Below, in pieces: positions 1 to 5,034 of a stretch of DNA of 6,148 nucleotides. Numbering within the stretch: the first letter of the stretch is position 1; every line of letters begins with the position of its first letter. Location of the stretch: NCBI GenBank assembly GCA_021785115.1, contig JAJYGO010000314.1, forward strand, positions 6,242 to 12,389, given 5' to 3'. The notes beneath the pieces were generated by a model. That model was not told where the DNA came from. It ran no database searches and saw only the letters and a list, made by a program, of their open reading frames with translations. Origin of the DNA: Chloroflexota bacterium. Its GTDB lineage: Bacteria > Chloroflexota > Limnocylindria > Limnocylindrales > CSP1-4. A program made the position numbers and the translations under genes.

Positions 1-20
1 CCGGCAGCGGCCCCCGGCGG

Positions 21-56
21 GTGTGGACAAGTTGGTGGACAACGTGGTGGACAGAA
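21..56. repeat. Three tandem 12-bp units with GTGGACA core (DnaA-box-like)
   Basis: Three adjacent 12-bp units (21-32, 33-44, 45-56) read GTGTGGACAAGT, TGGTGGACAACG and TGGTGGACAGAA. All three share GTGGACA at exactly 12-bp spacing (23-29, 35-41, 47-53). The first contains TGTGGACAA, the reverse complement of TTGTCCACA, which is the form of DnaA box known from high-GC bacteria; the other two differ by one or two bases. The array lies upstream of the 118-aa gene. It could be a DnaA-binding cluster or an operator for another regulator. No dnaA, dnaN or AT-rich unwinding region is visible, so an origin is not supported. The repeat is certain; its role is inference. Confidence 0.6.
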
Positions 57-57
57 C

Positions 58-90
58 CCCTTCCTAAGGGCACGCCACCCCTCCTAGCAT
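58..90 (+). promoter_or_regulatory. Possible promoter region of the 118-aa gene
   Basis: Downstream of the tandem repeats is a 5-bp inverted repeat CCCTT/AAGGG with a 3-base loop (58-70), then a TAGCAT hexamer (85-90) that fits the TANNNT -10 pattern. Transcription from it would begin near 97 and give a leader of about 105 bases before the ATG at 202. No clear -35 box is seen. The GGGGCCCC palindrome (91-98) would sit at the start site. This is weak support, given by position only. Confidence 0.25.
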
Positions 91-181
91 GGGGCCCCGC
101 AAGACCCCGATGGCCCGCAGCGGCACGGGGCGGACGAGGGGGATCCGGAGCTGCCGGCGGACGTGCCGGCGTGCGCGAAGG

Positions 182-189
182 GGAGGAGG
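182..189 (+). promoter_or_regulatory. Ribosome binding site deciding the start at 202
   Basis: The purine run GGAGGAGG (182-189) matches the anti-Shine-Dalgarno sequence and ends 12 bases before the ATG at 202. That is slightly long but workable. It lies inside the alternative reading from the upstream ATG at 163, which has no comparable site, and so favours the internal start. Confidence 0.5.
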
Positions 190-201
190 GACGTCGTATC
201 G

Positions 202-558
202 ATGGAGCCTGCCGAGTCCCGCAGTGCGGGAGCGTCTGACGACGCGGTGGACTTCGTGCGCTTCTGCTACGCACGACGCCCGGTGTCCTGGCCGGCGCTG
301 TACGACGAGATGAGCGCCGTCGCCGCCCGGGGGCTGTACCGCGGCTGGGGGTTCGCGGAGCTGGCCGAGCACGGGATCCGGTTCACGCTGCCGGAGCTGC
401 CCGCGCTCGCCGCGCTCGCCGGTGGAGTCGTCCGGGCGGAGTGCGCGAGGGCCGCCGAGCGGAGGGCGGCAGAGGGAAGAGGCGCGCCACGCCGCCCGAT
501 GCCGGACTCGCGGCAGGTCGTGCCCCGAACCCTGCCGGAACCGCTCGGGGCCGGCTGA
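202..558 (+). CDS. Small hypothetical protein, 118 aa
   Basis: I do not recognise an assigned function. The ATG at 202 is preferred over the in-frame ATG at 163 because a GGAGGAGG site precedes it and the extra 13 residues are poor-quality sequence. Residues 12-75 look like a compact helical domain rich in aromatic residues: VDFVRFCY (16-23), then WPALYDEMSAVAARG (30-44), YRGWGFAELAEHGI (46-59) and FTLPELPALAALA (61-73). The rest, about residues 76-118, is Arg/Ala/Pro-rich and probably disordered. No signal peptide, membrane segment or metal motif is visible. Codons in the first two thirds are strongly G/C-ending, as expected for a real gene here. It is monocistronic as far as can be seen, with a strong hairpin 60 bases beyond its stop. 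The opposite-strand reading is low-complexity and was rejected. Confidence 0.7.
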   Translation: MEPAESRSAGASDDAVDFVRFCYARRPVSWPALYDEMSAVAARGLYRGWGFAELAEHGIRFTLPELPALAALAGGVVRAECARAAERRAAEGRGAPRRPMPDSRQVVPRTLPEPLGAG

Positions 559-616
559 CACGCGCCCCCGGGCGGACCAGCCCGGAAGCCATGATCGAGG
601 CGGGTATCGCCCGGAG

Positions 617-648
617 CGACGCCCCGCCGGGGAACCGGCGGGGCGTCG
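617..648 (+). terminator. Perfect 14-bp hairpin with GGAA tetraloop, probable terminator
   Basis: Positions 617-630 and 635-648 are perfectly complementary (CGACGCCCCGCCGG against CCGGCGGGGCGTCG) and close on the loop GGAA (631-634), a GNRA-type tetraloop. A G-T wobble can extend it by one pair. It lies 59 bases after the stop of the 118-aa gene and well before the next promoter, where a terminator is expected. There is no following T tract, so it is either a U-tract-less terminator, as often proposed in high-GC genomes, or an RNA 3'-end stabiliser. The structure is certain; the role is inferred. Confidence 0.55.
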
Positions 649-698
649 TGGCATCCTGGTGGTGGATCGGGCAGAGTGCCGCGTCGCCGGCGGGGAGC

Positions 699-712
699 CG
701 GCCGCGCGGCCG
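699..712. repeat. Perfect 14-bp palindrome
   Basis: CGGCCGCGCGGCCG at 699-712 is its own reverse complement. It lies ten bases upstream of the inverted repeat that abuts the promoter of the 75-aa gene, so it could form part of an operator region. Palindromes made only of G and C arise easily at this composition, so significance is modest. Confidence 0.35.
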
Positions 713-721
713 ACGGCGGCC

Positions 722-750
722 GGGCGCGGCGGTCGCCGCGCCCCTATACT
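722..750 (+). promoter_or_regulatory. Promoter of the 75-aa gene: inverted repeat plus TATACT -10
   Basis: TATACT (745-750) is a near-consensus -10 hexamer and stands out in G/C-only surroundings. The ATG at 758 begins after a 7-base gap, so transcription should start on or within a base or so of the start codon, making the mRNA leaderless. Directly upstream, GGGCGCGGCG (722-731) and CGCCGCGCCC (734-743) form a perfect 10-bp inverted repeat ending one base before the -10 box. It occupies the spacer and the place of a -35 box, for which no good match is seen. The repeat may bind an activator or repressor. Confidence 0.6.
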
Positions 751-757
751 CGGCCAG

Positions 758-985
758 ATGCGCCAGATGTATCACCCCGACGACCTCGCCTCCATGGATC
801 CCCTGGTCCTGATGAAGAACCTGGACCACGTGCGGATGACGAGCCGGCGCCTCAGCTACATCCTCCAGCAGCAGGTCCACCTCTACACGCCCGAGGCCAA
901 CCGGCTGCGGGACGAGATCGACCGGTACGTGGAGGCCGAGCGCCAGATCGAGGGGGAGATGGCGCGTCGCGAGCTGCGCTCCTAG
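758..985 (+). CDS. Small helical protein, 75 aa, leaderless
   Basis: I do not recognise the family. The product is soluble, charged and predicted almost all helical. A short N-terminal lead with YHPDDLASMDP (5-15) is followed by a first helix of about residues 16-42 (LVLMKNLDHVRMTSRRLSYILQQQ). A break at YTPEA (43-47) leads to a second helix of about 48-73 rich in Arg and Glu. It probably forms a helical hairpin or short coiled coil, suggesting a role in protein or nucleic-acid interaction, but that is only inference. The start at 758 is chosen because TATACT lies 7 bases upstream and no Shine-Dalgarno site is present; a second ATG at 767 is possible. The glycosyltransferase begins 39 bp downstream with its own ribosome site, so the two are probably co-transcribed. 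Confidence 0.75.
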   Translation: MRQMYHPDDLASMDPLVLMKNLDHVRMTSRRLSYILQQQVHLYTPEANRLRDEIDRYVEAERQIEGEMARRELRS

Positions 986-1024
986 GCGGCACCTCCACCC
1001 GCAGCCGCACTTCGGGAGGACGGC

Positions 1025-2509
1025 ATGGCGTCCGCCGCAGGTCCTCGCTCGCGCGGCCGCCTCGCGGCGCTGACGGCACCCGGCGTCCTGCTGCCGCTGG
1101 CCATCGCCCTGGCCCTGTTCCTCCTCCTGTCGGCATCGGCGGCGGTCGACCCGGCGCGCGGCGTGACGGCCAGCACCAGCCCGTTCACGGACGAGGGCTG
1201 GAACGTGGTGAACGCCCGCAACCTGGTCCTCTTCGGCACCTGGTCCACGGACGACTGGCGGATGTACCTCCTGAACCTGCCGTACAGCGTGCTGGAGGCG
1301 GGCTGGCTCGCGCTGACGGGGGTGGGGATCGTGCAGGCACGCCTGCTCGACGTCATCGTCGGCGCGGTCGCCCTGGCCGCGCTCGGGCTGGGTCTTCGCC
1401 GGCCGCTCGGCACGGCCGGGGCGTCACTCGCGGCCGCCGCCCTGGGCGGGTCGGCGCTGTTCCTCTACTACACCCGGCTGGCCTACCTTGAACCCCTGGT
1501 GCTGCTCTGGCTGGTGGTCGCCCTGCTCCTGCTGTCCAACGCCCGTCCGTCGACCTGGACGGGGCTCCTGGCCGGGGCCGCGCTGGCGCTGGCGATCGCC
1601 ACCAAGGCGAGCGCCGGGTTCGCGGCGGCCGGGATCCTCGCGGGGATCGCCGTCACGGGGTGGCGCGAGGCCCCGGTCCGGCGCGCGCTCGCCGGTGCCG
1701 TGCTGGCCCTCGTCCTCGCCGCGCTCGCGTGGGCGCTCATCCTCGCCCTGCCGCAGCCGGCGGCGCTGGCCACCGACCTGCGCATCTGGGCGCCCGAACC
1801 GATGCCCCACAGCATCGCCGAGCTGGTACGCCGCATCGTCACCTACCCGACGCGCAGTGACGGCGGGATCACCCTCGCGCTGCCACTCCTCGCCGCCGGC
1901 GCGATCGGCTTCCTGCTGGTCGCGGCGCGCTACCCGGTCCTGGACGCCCGGCAGCGCCGGATCGTCGGCGCGTCCGTCGGGTGGCTCGTGGCCGGCATGG
2001 GGATCCTGCTGGTGGTCCCGTACCGGCCCAACCGTTACCTGGTTCCCCTGCTGCCCCCGCTCGCCATACTGGCCGGGCTCGGGTTCGCGGTGGTGGCCGC
2101 CTGGCTGGGTCCGCGCCGCCGGGTGCCGACCGCCGTCCTCGGCGCGCTGCTCGCCGCCGTCCTGGTGGTGCCGGGGCTGGTCCTTCACGTGGGGTGGGTC
2201 ACGCAGACACCGACCACGCTGCCCGGTGTGCAGGCCAGGATCGCCGAGCTGATCCCCGCGGGGGCCACCGTCCAGGGTGACCTGGCGCCCGTGCTCGCCA
2301 TGCGCGCCCGCGCCACCACCATCGTGTCCCGTCCCGCCACGAACGTGAACCCCGGCGACCTGTACGCGACCCGGGACGTGCGCTGGGTGCTGACGGACGG
2401 CCCCGCGCCCGCGTGGGCGCCGCTGCACGCGGCGGCATGGAGCGCGCGCACCCGCGAGCTGTGCGTCCGATGGGGTCCCGGCGAGACCTGTCTCTACCGT
2501 CTGCCCTGA
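1025..2509 (+). CDS. Multi-pass membrane glycosyltransferase, GT-C / PMT-ArnT-like, 494 aa
   Basis: Polytopic membrane protein of the GT-C fold (GT39/ArnT-like). Members move a sugar from a polyprenyl-phosphate donor to lipid, glycan or protein on the outer face of the membrane. The first membrane helix (about 18-40) is followed by an external loop with TDEGWN (55-60); Asp56-Glu57 match the acidic pair at the family's catalytic site. YYTRLAYLEPL (148-158) matches the conserved Arg/Glu segment. Many further hydrophobic helices follow (about 105-125, 132-150, 157-171, 180-212, 220-242, 282-301, 313-332, 340-362, 366-388), with YRPNRYLVPLLP (333-344) as in the family's RY-P motif. Residues 390-494 form a periplasmic or external tail with Cys480 and Cys489, a possible disulfide. 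GGGAGGA (1014-1020) lies 4 bases before the ATG. Acceptor and sugar cannot be told from sequence. The stop overlaps the convergent methyltransferase by 16 bp. Confidence 0.85.
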   Translation: MASAAGPRSRGRLAALTAPGVLLPLAIALALFLLLSASAAVDPARGVTASTSPFTDEGWNVVNARNLVLFGTWSTDDWRMYLLNLPYSVLEAGWLALTGVGIVQARLLDVIVGAVALAALGLGLRRPLGTAGASLAAAALGGSALFLYYTRLAYLEPLVLLWLVVALLLLSNARPSTWTGLLAGAALALAIATKASAGFAAAGILAGIAVTGWREAPVRRALAGAVLALVLAALAWALILALPQPAALATDLRIWAPEPMPHSIAELVRRIVTYPTRSDGGITLALPLLAAGAIGFLLVAARYPVLDARQRRIVGASVGWLVAGMGILLVVPYRPNRYLVPLLPPLAILAGLGFAVVAAWLGPRRRVPTAVLGALLAAVLVVPGLVLHVGWVTQTPTTLPGVQARIAELIPAGATVQGDLAPVLAMRARATTIVSRPATNVNPGDLYATRDVRWVLTDGPAPAWAPLHAAAWSARTRELCVRWGPGETCLYRLP

Positions 2510-4095
2510 CCGGCGGGCCCTGCGCCCCGGCCGGCGCCGTCCGCGACCGGGACGCCGGCACGAGCCCCCGGTGCGCCCGGGCTGCCTCCGCCGCTGACGA
2601 CGACGATGCCGGGCCGCGGCCCGGCCGGGCGGGGTGGCTGCCCCGTCCGCTGCGTCGCGGCGACCACGACGCCCGCCCGAGGCTCCGGCGGCCAGCGCCA
2701 GTCGACGGGCAGCGCCGCACCCGCCAGTGCCCGGCGCCGACCCAGCTCGGTCGGCGCGATCACCAGCAGCCGGTCGGTGCGGGTCGCCTGCCCCGCCTCG
2801 TCACCCCAGATGCGGGTCGACTTGCGGTGTGCCGCGACCTCGTCGGCCGCGATCCCCGCGAGCCGGTAGCCCTCCGGCTCGGCCGCCTCCTCCCAGGCAC
2901 GCGCCGCGAGCCCGACCTCGCGCCGGAGCCGGTGCCCGCCGTCCGACTCGACGTCGCCCAGCACCAGCACCACGACCGCGTCGTCGGCCAGGACGACGCG
3001 CAGGTCGGCCAGGACCTCGCGCAGGAACGCCAGGTAGGCGCGCGGCCGGTGGGCGTGGTCCAGCCTCGCGTCCAGCCCGCCGGGGTCGATGCCCAGGAAC
3101 CAGAGGCGGAGCCAGTTGGCCGCGCCGTACCGGACGACCCGCAGGTACGGCGGGCTGCTGACCACCAGGCGCACACGGCCGGGGAGCGCCCGCTCCCGCA
3201 GGATCGCGGCCGTCCGGGTGCCGGCGTCGCGGGCGTCGCCCAGGATGGCTATGCCCCGCGCCGGCGGGAGCGGCTCCCGCAGCAGCCATTGCGTCTTCAG
3301 CCGGAGCGCGGCGAAGACGTCCCTCGGCTCGGGGTGGAACCCGGTCGCCCGTGCGTACTCGCGCACGTACCCCGGCGGCATGGCGAAGGCGTTGGGCATG
3401 AGGGTCGAGAGAAACGCCCGGCCCCGGCCGTGCAGGATCCCCGCGATCGTCGCCAGCAGGAAGCGGTCGACTCGCCCGGCCGGATCCAGCACGGCGCGGA
3501 GGTACGCGAGTTGCTCGAGCGTCCGCGGGTGGAATGCCAGGACCACCTCGGGCGGGACGCCGGACGCGCTCCCCGTGACGTCGTCGCCCCGGGACGGCCA
3601 GGCGGCCGGTGCCGGGCGCGCGGCCCACCCCGCCTCGAGGTCGTCCACGCGACGGCCCAGCTCGGCCGGCCCGGGCGGGTCGACCTTCGCGGCCGTGAGC
3701 AGGTGTGCCAGCGGGTTCAGGTCGTTGCCGACCCCGATGCGACCCTCCGCGCACGCCTGCAGCGGCGTGGTGCCGCGGCCGCTGAACGGGTCCAGCACCA
3801 CGTCGCCGGGTCGCGTGTACCGGGCGATGAACGCGTGCGGCAGGCCGGCGGGAAACGCCGCGAGGTAGCTGCACATCGGGTGCAGGGCGGGGCCCCACAG
3901 CCGGCGCTCGCGCTTCCACTCCAGGTCGAGCGGAAACGGCGCCTGGTCGGCCACGGGGGCCCCGCCGCGGGGCGACGGGGCGCGGCCATCCGGCCATCCG
4001 ACCGGTGGCGCAGGGGCCGGCATGCAGCCGCCCGGCGACCCGCCCGGCGGCGGTGCCGCCGGGAGCCGGGGCTCGAGCCGAGCGGCCAGCGCCAT
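2494..4095 (-). CDS. Solitary DNA methyltransferase, SPPY type (N4-cytosine or N6-adenine), 533 aa
   Basis: Transfers methyl from S-adenosylmethionine to an amino group of a DNA base. A motif X-like stretch (LHPMCSYLAAFPAGLPHAFI, 71-90) precedes the AdoMet-binding motif VVLDPFSGRGTT (99-110) and GVGNDLNPLA (121-130). A central region (about 185-275) with ILHGRGRAFLS and MPNAFAMPPGYVREY may contribute to target recognition. GDARD (286-290) precedes the catalytic VVSSPPY (311-317); SPPY is typical of N4-cytosine enzymes but does not exclude adenine. The order X-I-(middle)-IV differs from the common beta class, where IV comes first. The tail after about 470 is Pro/Gly/Arg-rich, without recognisable motifs, and overlaps the convergent gene. 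The ATG at 4095 has GGAGG (4103-4107) seven bases upstream. No restriction endonuclease is nearby, so it is probably a solitary regulator-type or housekeeping methylase. The base and site methylated are unknown. Confidence 0.85.
   Translation of the reverse strand: MALAARLEPRLPAAPPPGGSPGGCMPAPAPPVGWPDGRAPSPRGGAPVADQAPFPLDLEWKRERRLWGPALHPMCSYLAAFPAGLPHAFIARYTRPGDVVLDPFSGRGTTPLQACAEGRIGVGNDLNPLAHLLTAAKVDPPGPAELGRRVDDLEAGWAARPAPAAWPSRGDDVTGSASGVPPEVVLAFHPRTLEQLAYLRAVLDPAGRVDRFLLATIAGILHGRGRAFLSTLMPNAFAMPPGYVREYARATGFHPEPRDVFAALRLKTQWLLREPLPPARGIAILGDARDAGTRTAAILRERALPGRVRLVVSSPPYLRVVRYGAANWLRLWFLGIDPGGLDARLDHAHRPRAYLAFLREVLADLRVVLADDAVVVLVLGDVESDGGHRLRREVGLAARAWEEAAEPEGYRLAGIAADEVAAHRKSTRIWGDEAGQATRTDRLLVIAPTELGRRRALAGAALPVDWRWPPEPRAGVVVAATQRTGQPPRPAGPRPGIVVVSGGGSPGAPGARAGVPVADGAGRGAGPAGQGRR
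2608..2625. repeat. Perfect 18-bp palindrome near the convergent gene ends
   Basis: GCCGGGCCGCGGCCCGGC at 2608-2625 is a perfect 9+9 palindrome. It lies about 100 bases past the glycosyltransferase stop and inside the low-complexity tail of the methyltransferase gene. It could act as a bidirectional transcription stop between the converging genes, as no other terminator-like site separates them. It has no T tract, and G/C-only palindromes are common at this composition. Confidence 0.35.
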
Positions 4096-4102
4096 CCGCG
4101 TG

Positions 4103-4158
4103 CCTCCGAGGGCGCCCGGTCCGGGCGCGGGTCCGCGAATCTAGCATCCGCGGGATGC
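4103..4158 (-). promoter_or_regulatory. Methyltransferase promoter: TAGATT -10 flanked by two inverted repeats
   Basis: Read on the minus strand, TAGATT (4143-4138) fits the -10 pattern and would start transcription near 4131, giving a leader of about 36 bases. Immediately upstream and touching the -10 is GCATCC/GGATGC with a GCG loop (4144-4158). Inside the leader, GCGCCCGG and CCGGGCGC (4112-4119, 4121-4128) form an 8+8 inverted repeat around one base, four bases from the GGAGG ribosome site (4103-4107). The first repeat could be an operator and the second a leader hairpin that affects translation. Both are visible; their roles are inferred. No -35 box is evident. Confidence 0.5.
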
Positions 4159-4181
4159 GTCCGGCGTCCGTTGTTGCGGTG

Positions 4182-4214
4182 CCCTCCGGCCGCGCGTGCG
4201 CCGGAGGGTAGGAT
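4182..4214 (+). promoter_or_regulatory. tRNA-Arg promoter: inverted repeat abutting TAGGAT -10
   Basis: TAGGAT (4209-4214) ends 8 bases before the mature tRNA 5' end, the usual distance for a tRNA -10 box with a very short leader. CCCTCCGGC (4182-4190) and GCCGGAGGG (4200-4208) form a perfect 9-bp inverted repeat with a 9-base loop, ending directly at the -10. It covers the spacer and the expected -35 position. It may be a regulator site, or a hairpin in a transcript arriving from upstream. Confidence 0.55.
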
Positions 4215-4222
4215 TCGCGCGG

Positions 4223-4299
4223 GCGCCCGTAGCTCAGCTGGACAGAGCAGCGGTCTTCTAAACCGCCGGTCGGGGGTTCGAGTCCCTCCGGGCGCGCCA
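4223..4299 (+). tRNA. tRNA-Arg (anticodon UCU)
   Basis: Complete 77-nt cloverleaf. The acceptor stem GCGCCCG (4223-4229) pairs with CGGGCGC (4289-4295), followed by discriminator G4296 and an encoded CCA (4297-4299). D stem GCTC/GAGC (4232-4235, 4245-4248) has loop AGCTGGACA. Anticodon stem GCGGT/ACCGC (4250-4254, 4262-4266) has loop CTTCTAA, giving anticodon TCT at 4257-4259. The variable loop is 5 nt (4267-4271). T stem GGGGG/CCCTC (4272-4276, 4284-4288) contains one G-T pair and loop TTCGAGT. It reads AGA and, by wobble, AGG arginine codons, which are infrequent in such GC-rich genomes. Positions T8, A26 and TTC in the T loop are as expected, so it appears functional. Confidence 0.97.
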
Positions 4300-4306
4300 G
4301 CGAATT

Positions 4307-4339
4307 CCGCAACCGGTCAGGCCGGTCCCTCGTCTGCGG
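4307..4339. terminator. Imperfect hairpin downstream of the tRNA
   Basis: CCGCA (4307-4311) pairs with TGCGG (4335-4339), and the adjoining ACCGG (4312-4316) pairs with CCGGT (4322-4326) around the loop TCAGG. An 8-base bulge is left on the 3' side. It begins 7 bases past the encoded CCA and lies between the tRNA end and the end of the opposing amidohydrolase remnant, so it may help stop transcription from either side. There is no T tract; support is moderate to low. Confidence 0.35.
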
Positions 4340-4370
4340 CAGGGGGCCGGGCGCACCACCCGGTCGACGG

Positions 4371-4856
4371 TCAGGACGCGTGTGCGCCCACGACCTCGAC
4401 GCCGTCCTTCCAGACCGCCTCGATGTGCCGGTCGAGCGTCGCGAAGTCGTACGGATCGCCGGAGACCACCACGACGTCCGCGCGCTTGCCCGGCTCGATC
4501 GTGCCCAGTTCGTCCTGGAGCCCCAGCAGCTCGGCGGCGGTCAGGGTCGTCGCGACGAGCACGTCCGCGGACGCCATCCCGCCCTCGGCCATCAGCGCCA
4601 GCTCCCGGAGGTTGCGCCCGTGCGGCGCGACGGGGCTGTCGGTCCCCATCGCCACGCGCACCCCGGCCGCCACGGCCCGGCGGAACGAATCCCGGTGGAT
4701 CTCGACCACCTCGCGTGCCTTGCCCAGGCTTGCCTCGGGGATCTGCACGCCGGCCGCCGCCGCGTCGATCACGCCCTGCAGCGCCACCAGCGTGGGGACG
4801 AGGAACGTCCCGCGCGCGAGCATCAGCTCGATCGCCTCGTCGTCGCCCGGCACCAC
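4371..4856 (-). pseudogene. C-terminal remnant of an amidohydrolase (prolidase/imidazolonepropionase-like)
   Basis: The readable part is 161 residues and matches only the C-terminal third of metal-dependent amidohydrolases, which normally run about 400 residues. From the start: DDEAIELMLARGTFLVPTL (5-23), a helical stretch, then VAMGTDSPVAPHGRNLREL (68-86) with the metal-ligand Asp in GTDS (Asp73). Next come ATTLTAAELLGL (102-113), GTIEPGKRADVVVVSGDP (118-135) and VWKDGVEVV (148-156), the family's closing beta-strand motifs. Missing are the HxH metal site, the bridging Lys and the two later His ligands, so it cannot be an active enzyme of this family. The earliest start is GTG at 4856 or 4853, without a ribosome site. 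The frame stays open upstream, but that sequence is not amidohydrolase-like and contains no ATG, GTG or TTG up to the hydrolase promoter. I read it as a gene cut at its 5' side, beside a tRNA. Confidence 0.7.
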
Positions 4857-4995
4857 GGGGAGCGTATCGCCCGCCCTGTTCCGGCGCCTGCTGGCCGTGA
4901 TCGTAGTCGCGTGGGTGATCGAGCGCGCCCCGACCGGGTTGCGCCGTCCGGGCCCGCCCGCTGGCCTGCCTCCGCGTCGAGTGGTGATGATCCGG

Positions 4996-5026
4996 TAAGT
5001 CGCCGTTAAGTGGACAGCGCTATCCT
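4996..5026 (+). promoter_or_regulatory. Promoter of the alpha/beta-hydrolase with TAAGT direct repeats
   Basis: TATCCT (5021-5026) is a good -10 hexamer; the ATG at 5035 follows after 8 bases, so the mRNA would have essentially no leader, and no Shine-Dalgarno site is present. Upstream, TAAGT occurs twice at 4996-5000 and 5007-5011, exactly 11 bp apart (about one helical turn), overlapping where a -35 box would be. GTGGACAG (5010-5017) repeats an 8-mer of the tandem array near the window start. The direct repeats may be an operator. Confidence 0.55.
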
Positions 5027-5034
5027 CCGGGCGG

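Noticed and set aside
21..239. Short frame beginning with repeated Trp-Thr residues over the tandem repeats
   Set aside because: The Trp/Thr pattern is just the 12-bp repeat translated; no ribosome site or coding signal.
64..654. Minus-strand open frame of 196 codons across the 118-aa gene
   Set aside because: Arg/Pro/Gly-rich, no ribosome site, and it passes through the terminator-like hairpin; the plus-strand gene has better codon bias and a ribosome site.
1424..2428. Minus-strand open frame of 334 codons opposite the glycosyltransferase
   Set aside because: Gln/Arg/Gly-rich shadow; the plus strand encodes clear membrane helices and GT-C motifs.
4349..4389. 8-bp inverted repeat GGGCGCAC/GTGCGCCC spanning the end of the amidohydrolase remnant
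   Set aside because: The 25-base loop and lack of a T tract make a terminator doubtful; chance matches of this size are common here.
2413..4998. Very long plus-strand open frame (861 codons) opposite the methyltransferase and through the tRNA
   Set aside because: It runs antisense to clear methyltransferase motifs, crosses the tRNA and amidohydrolase remnant, and is Arg/Pro/Ala low-complexity. Long antisense frames are expected at this GC content.
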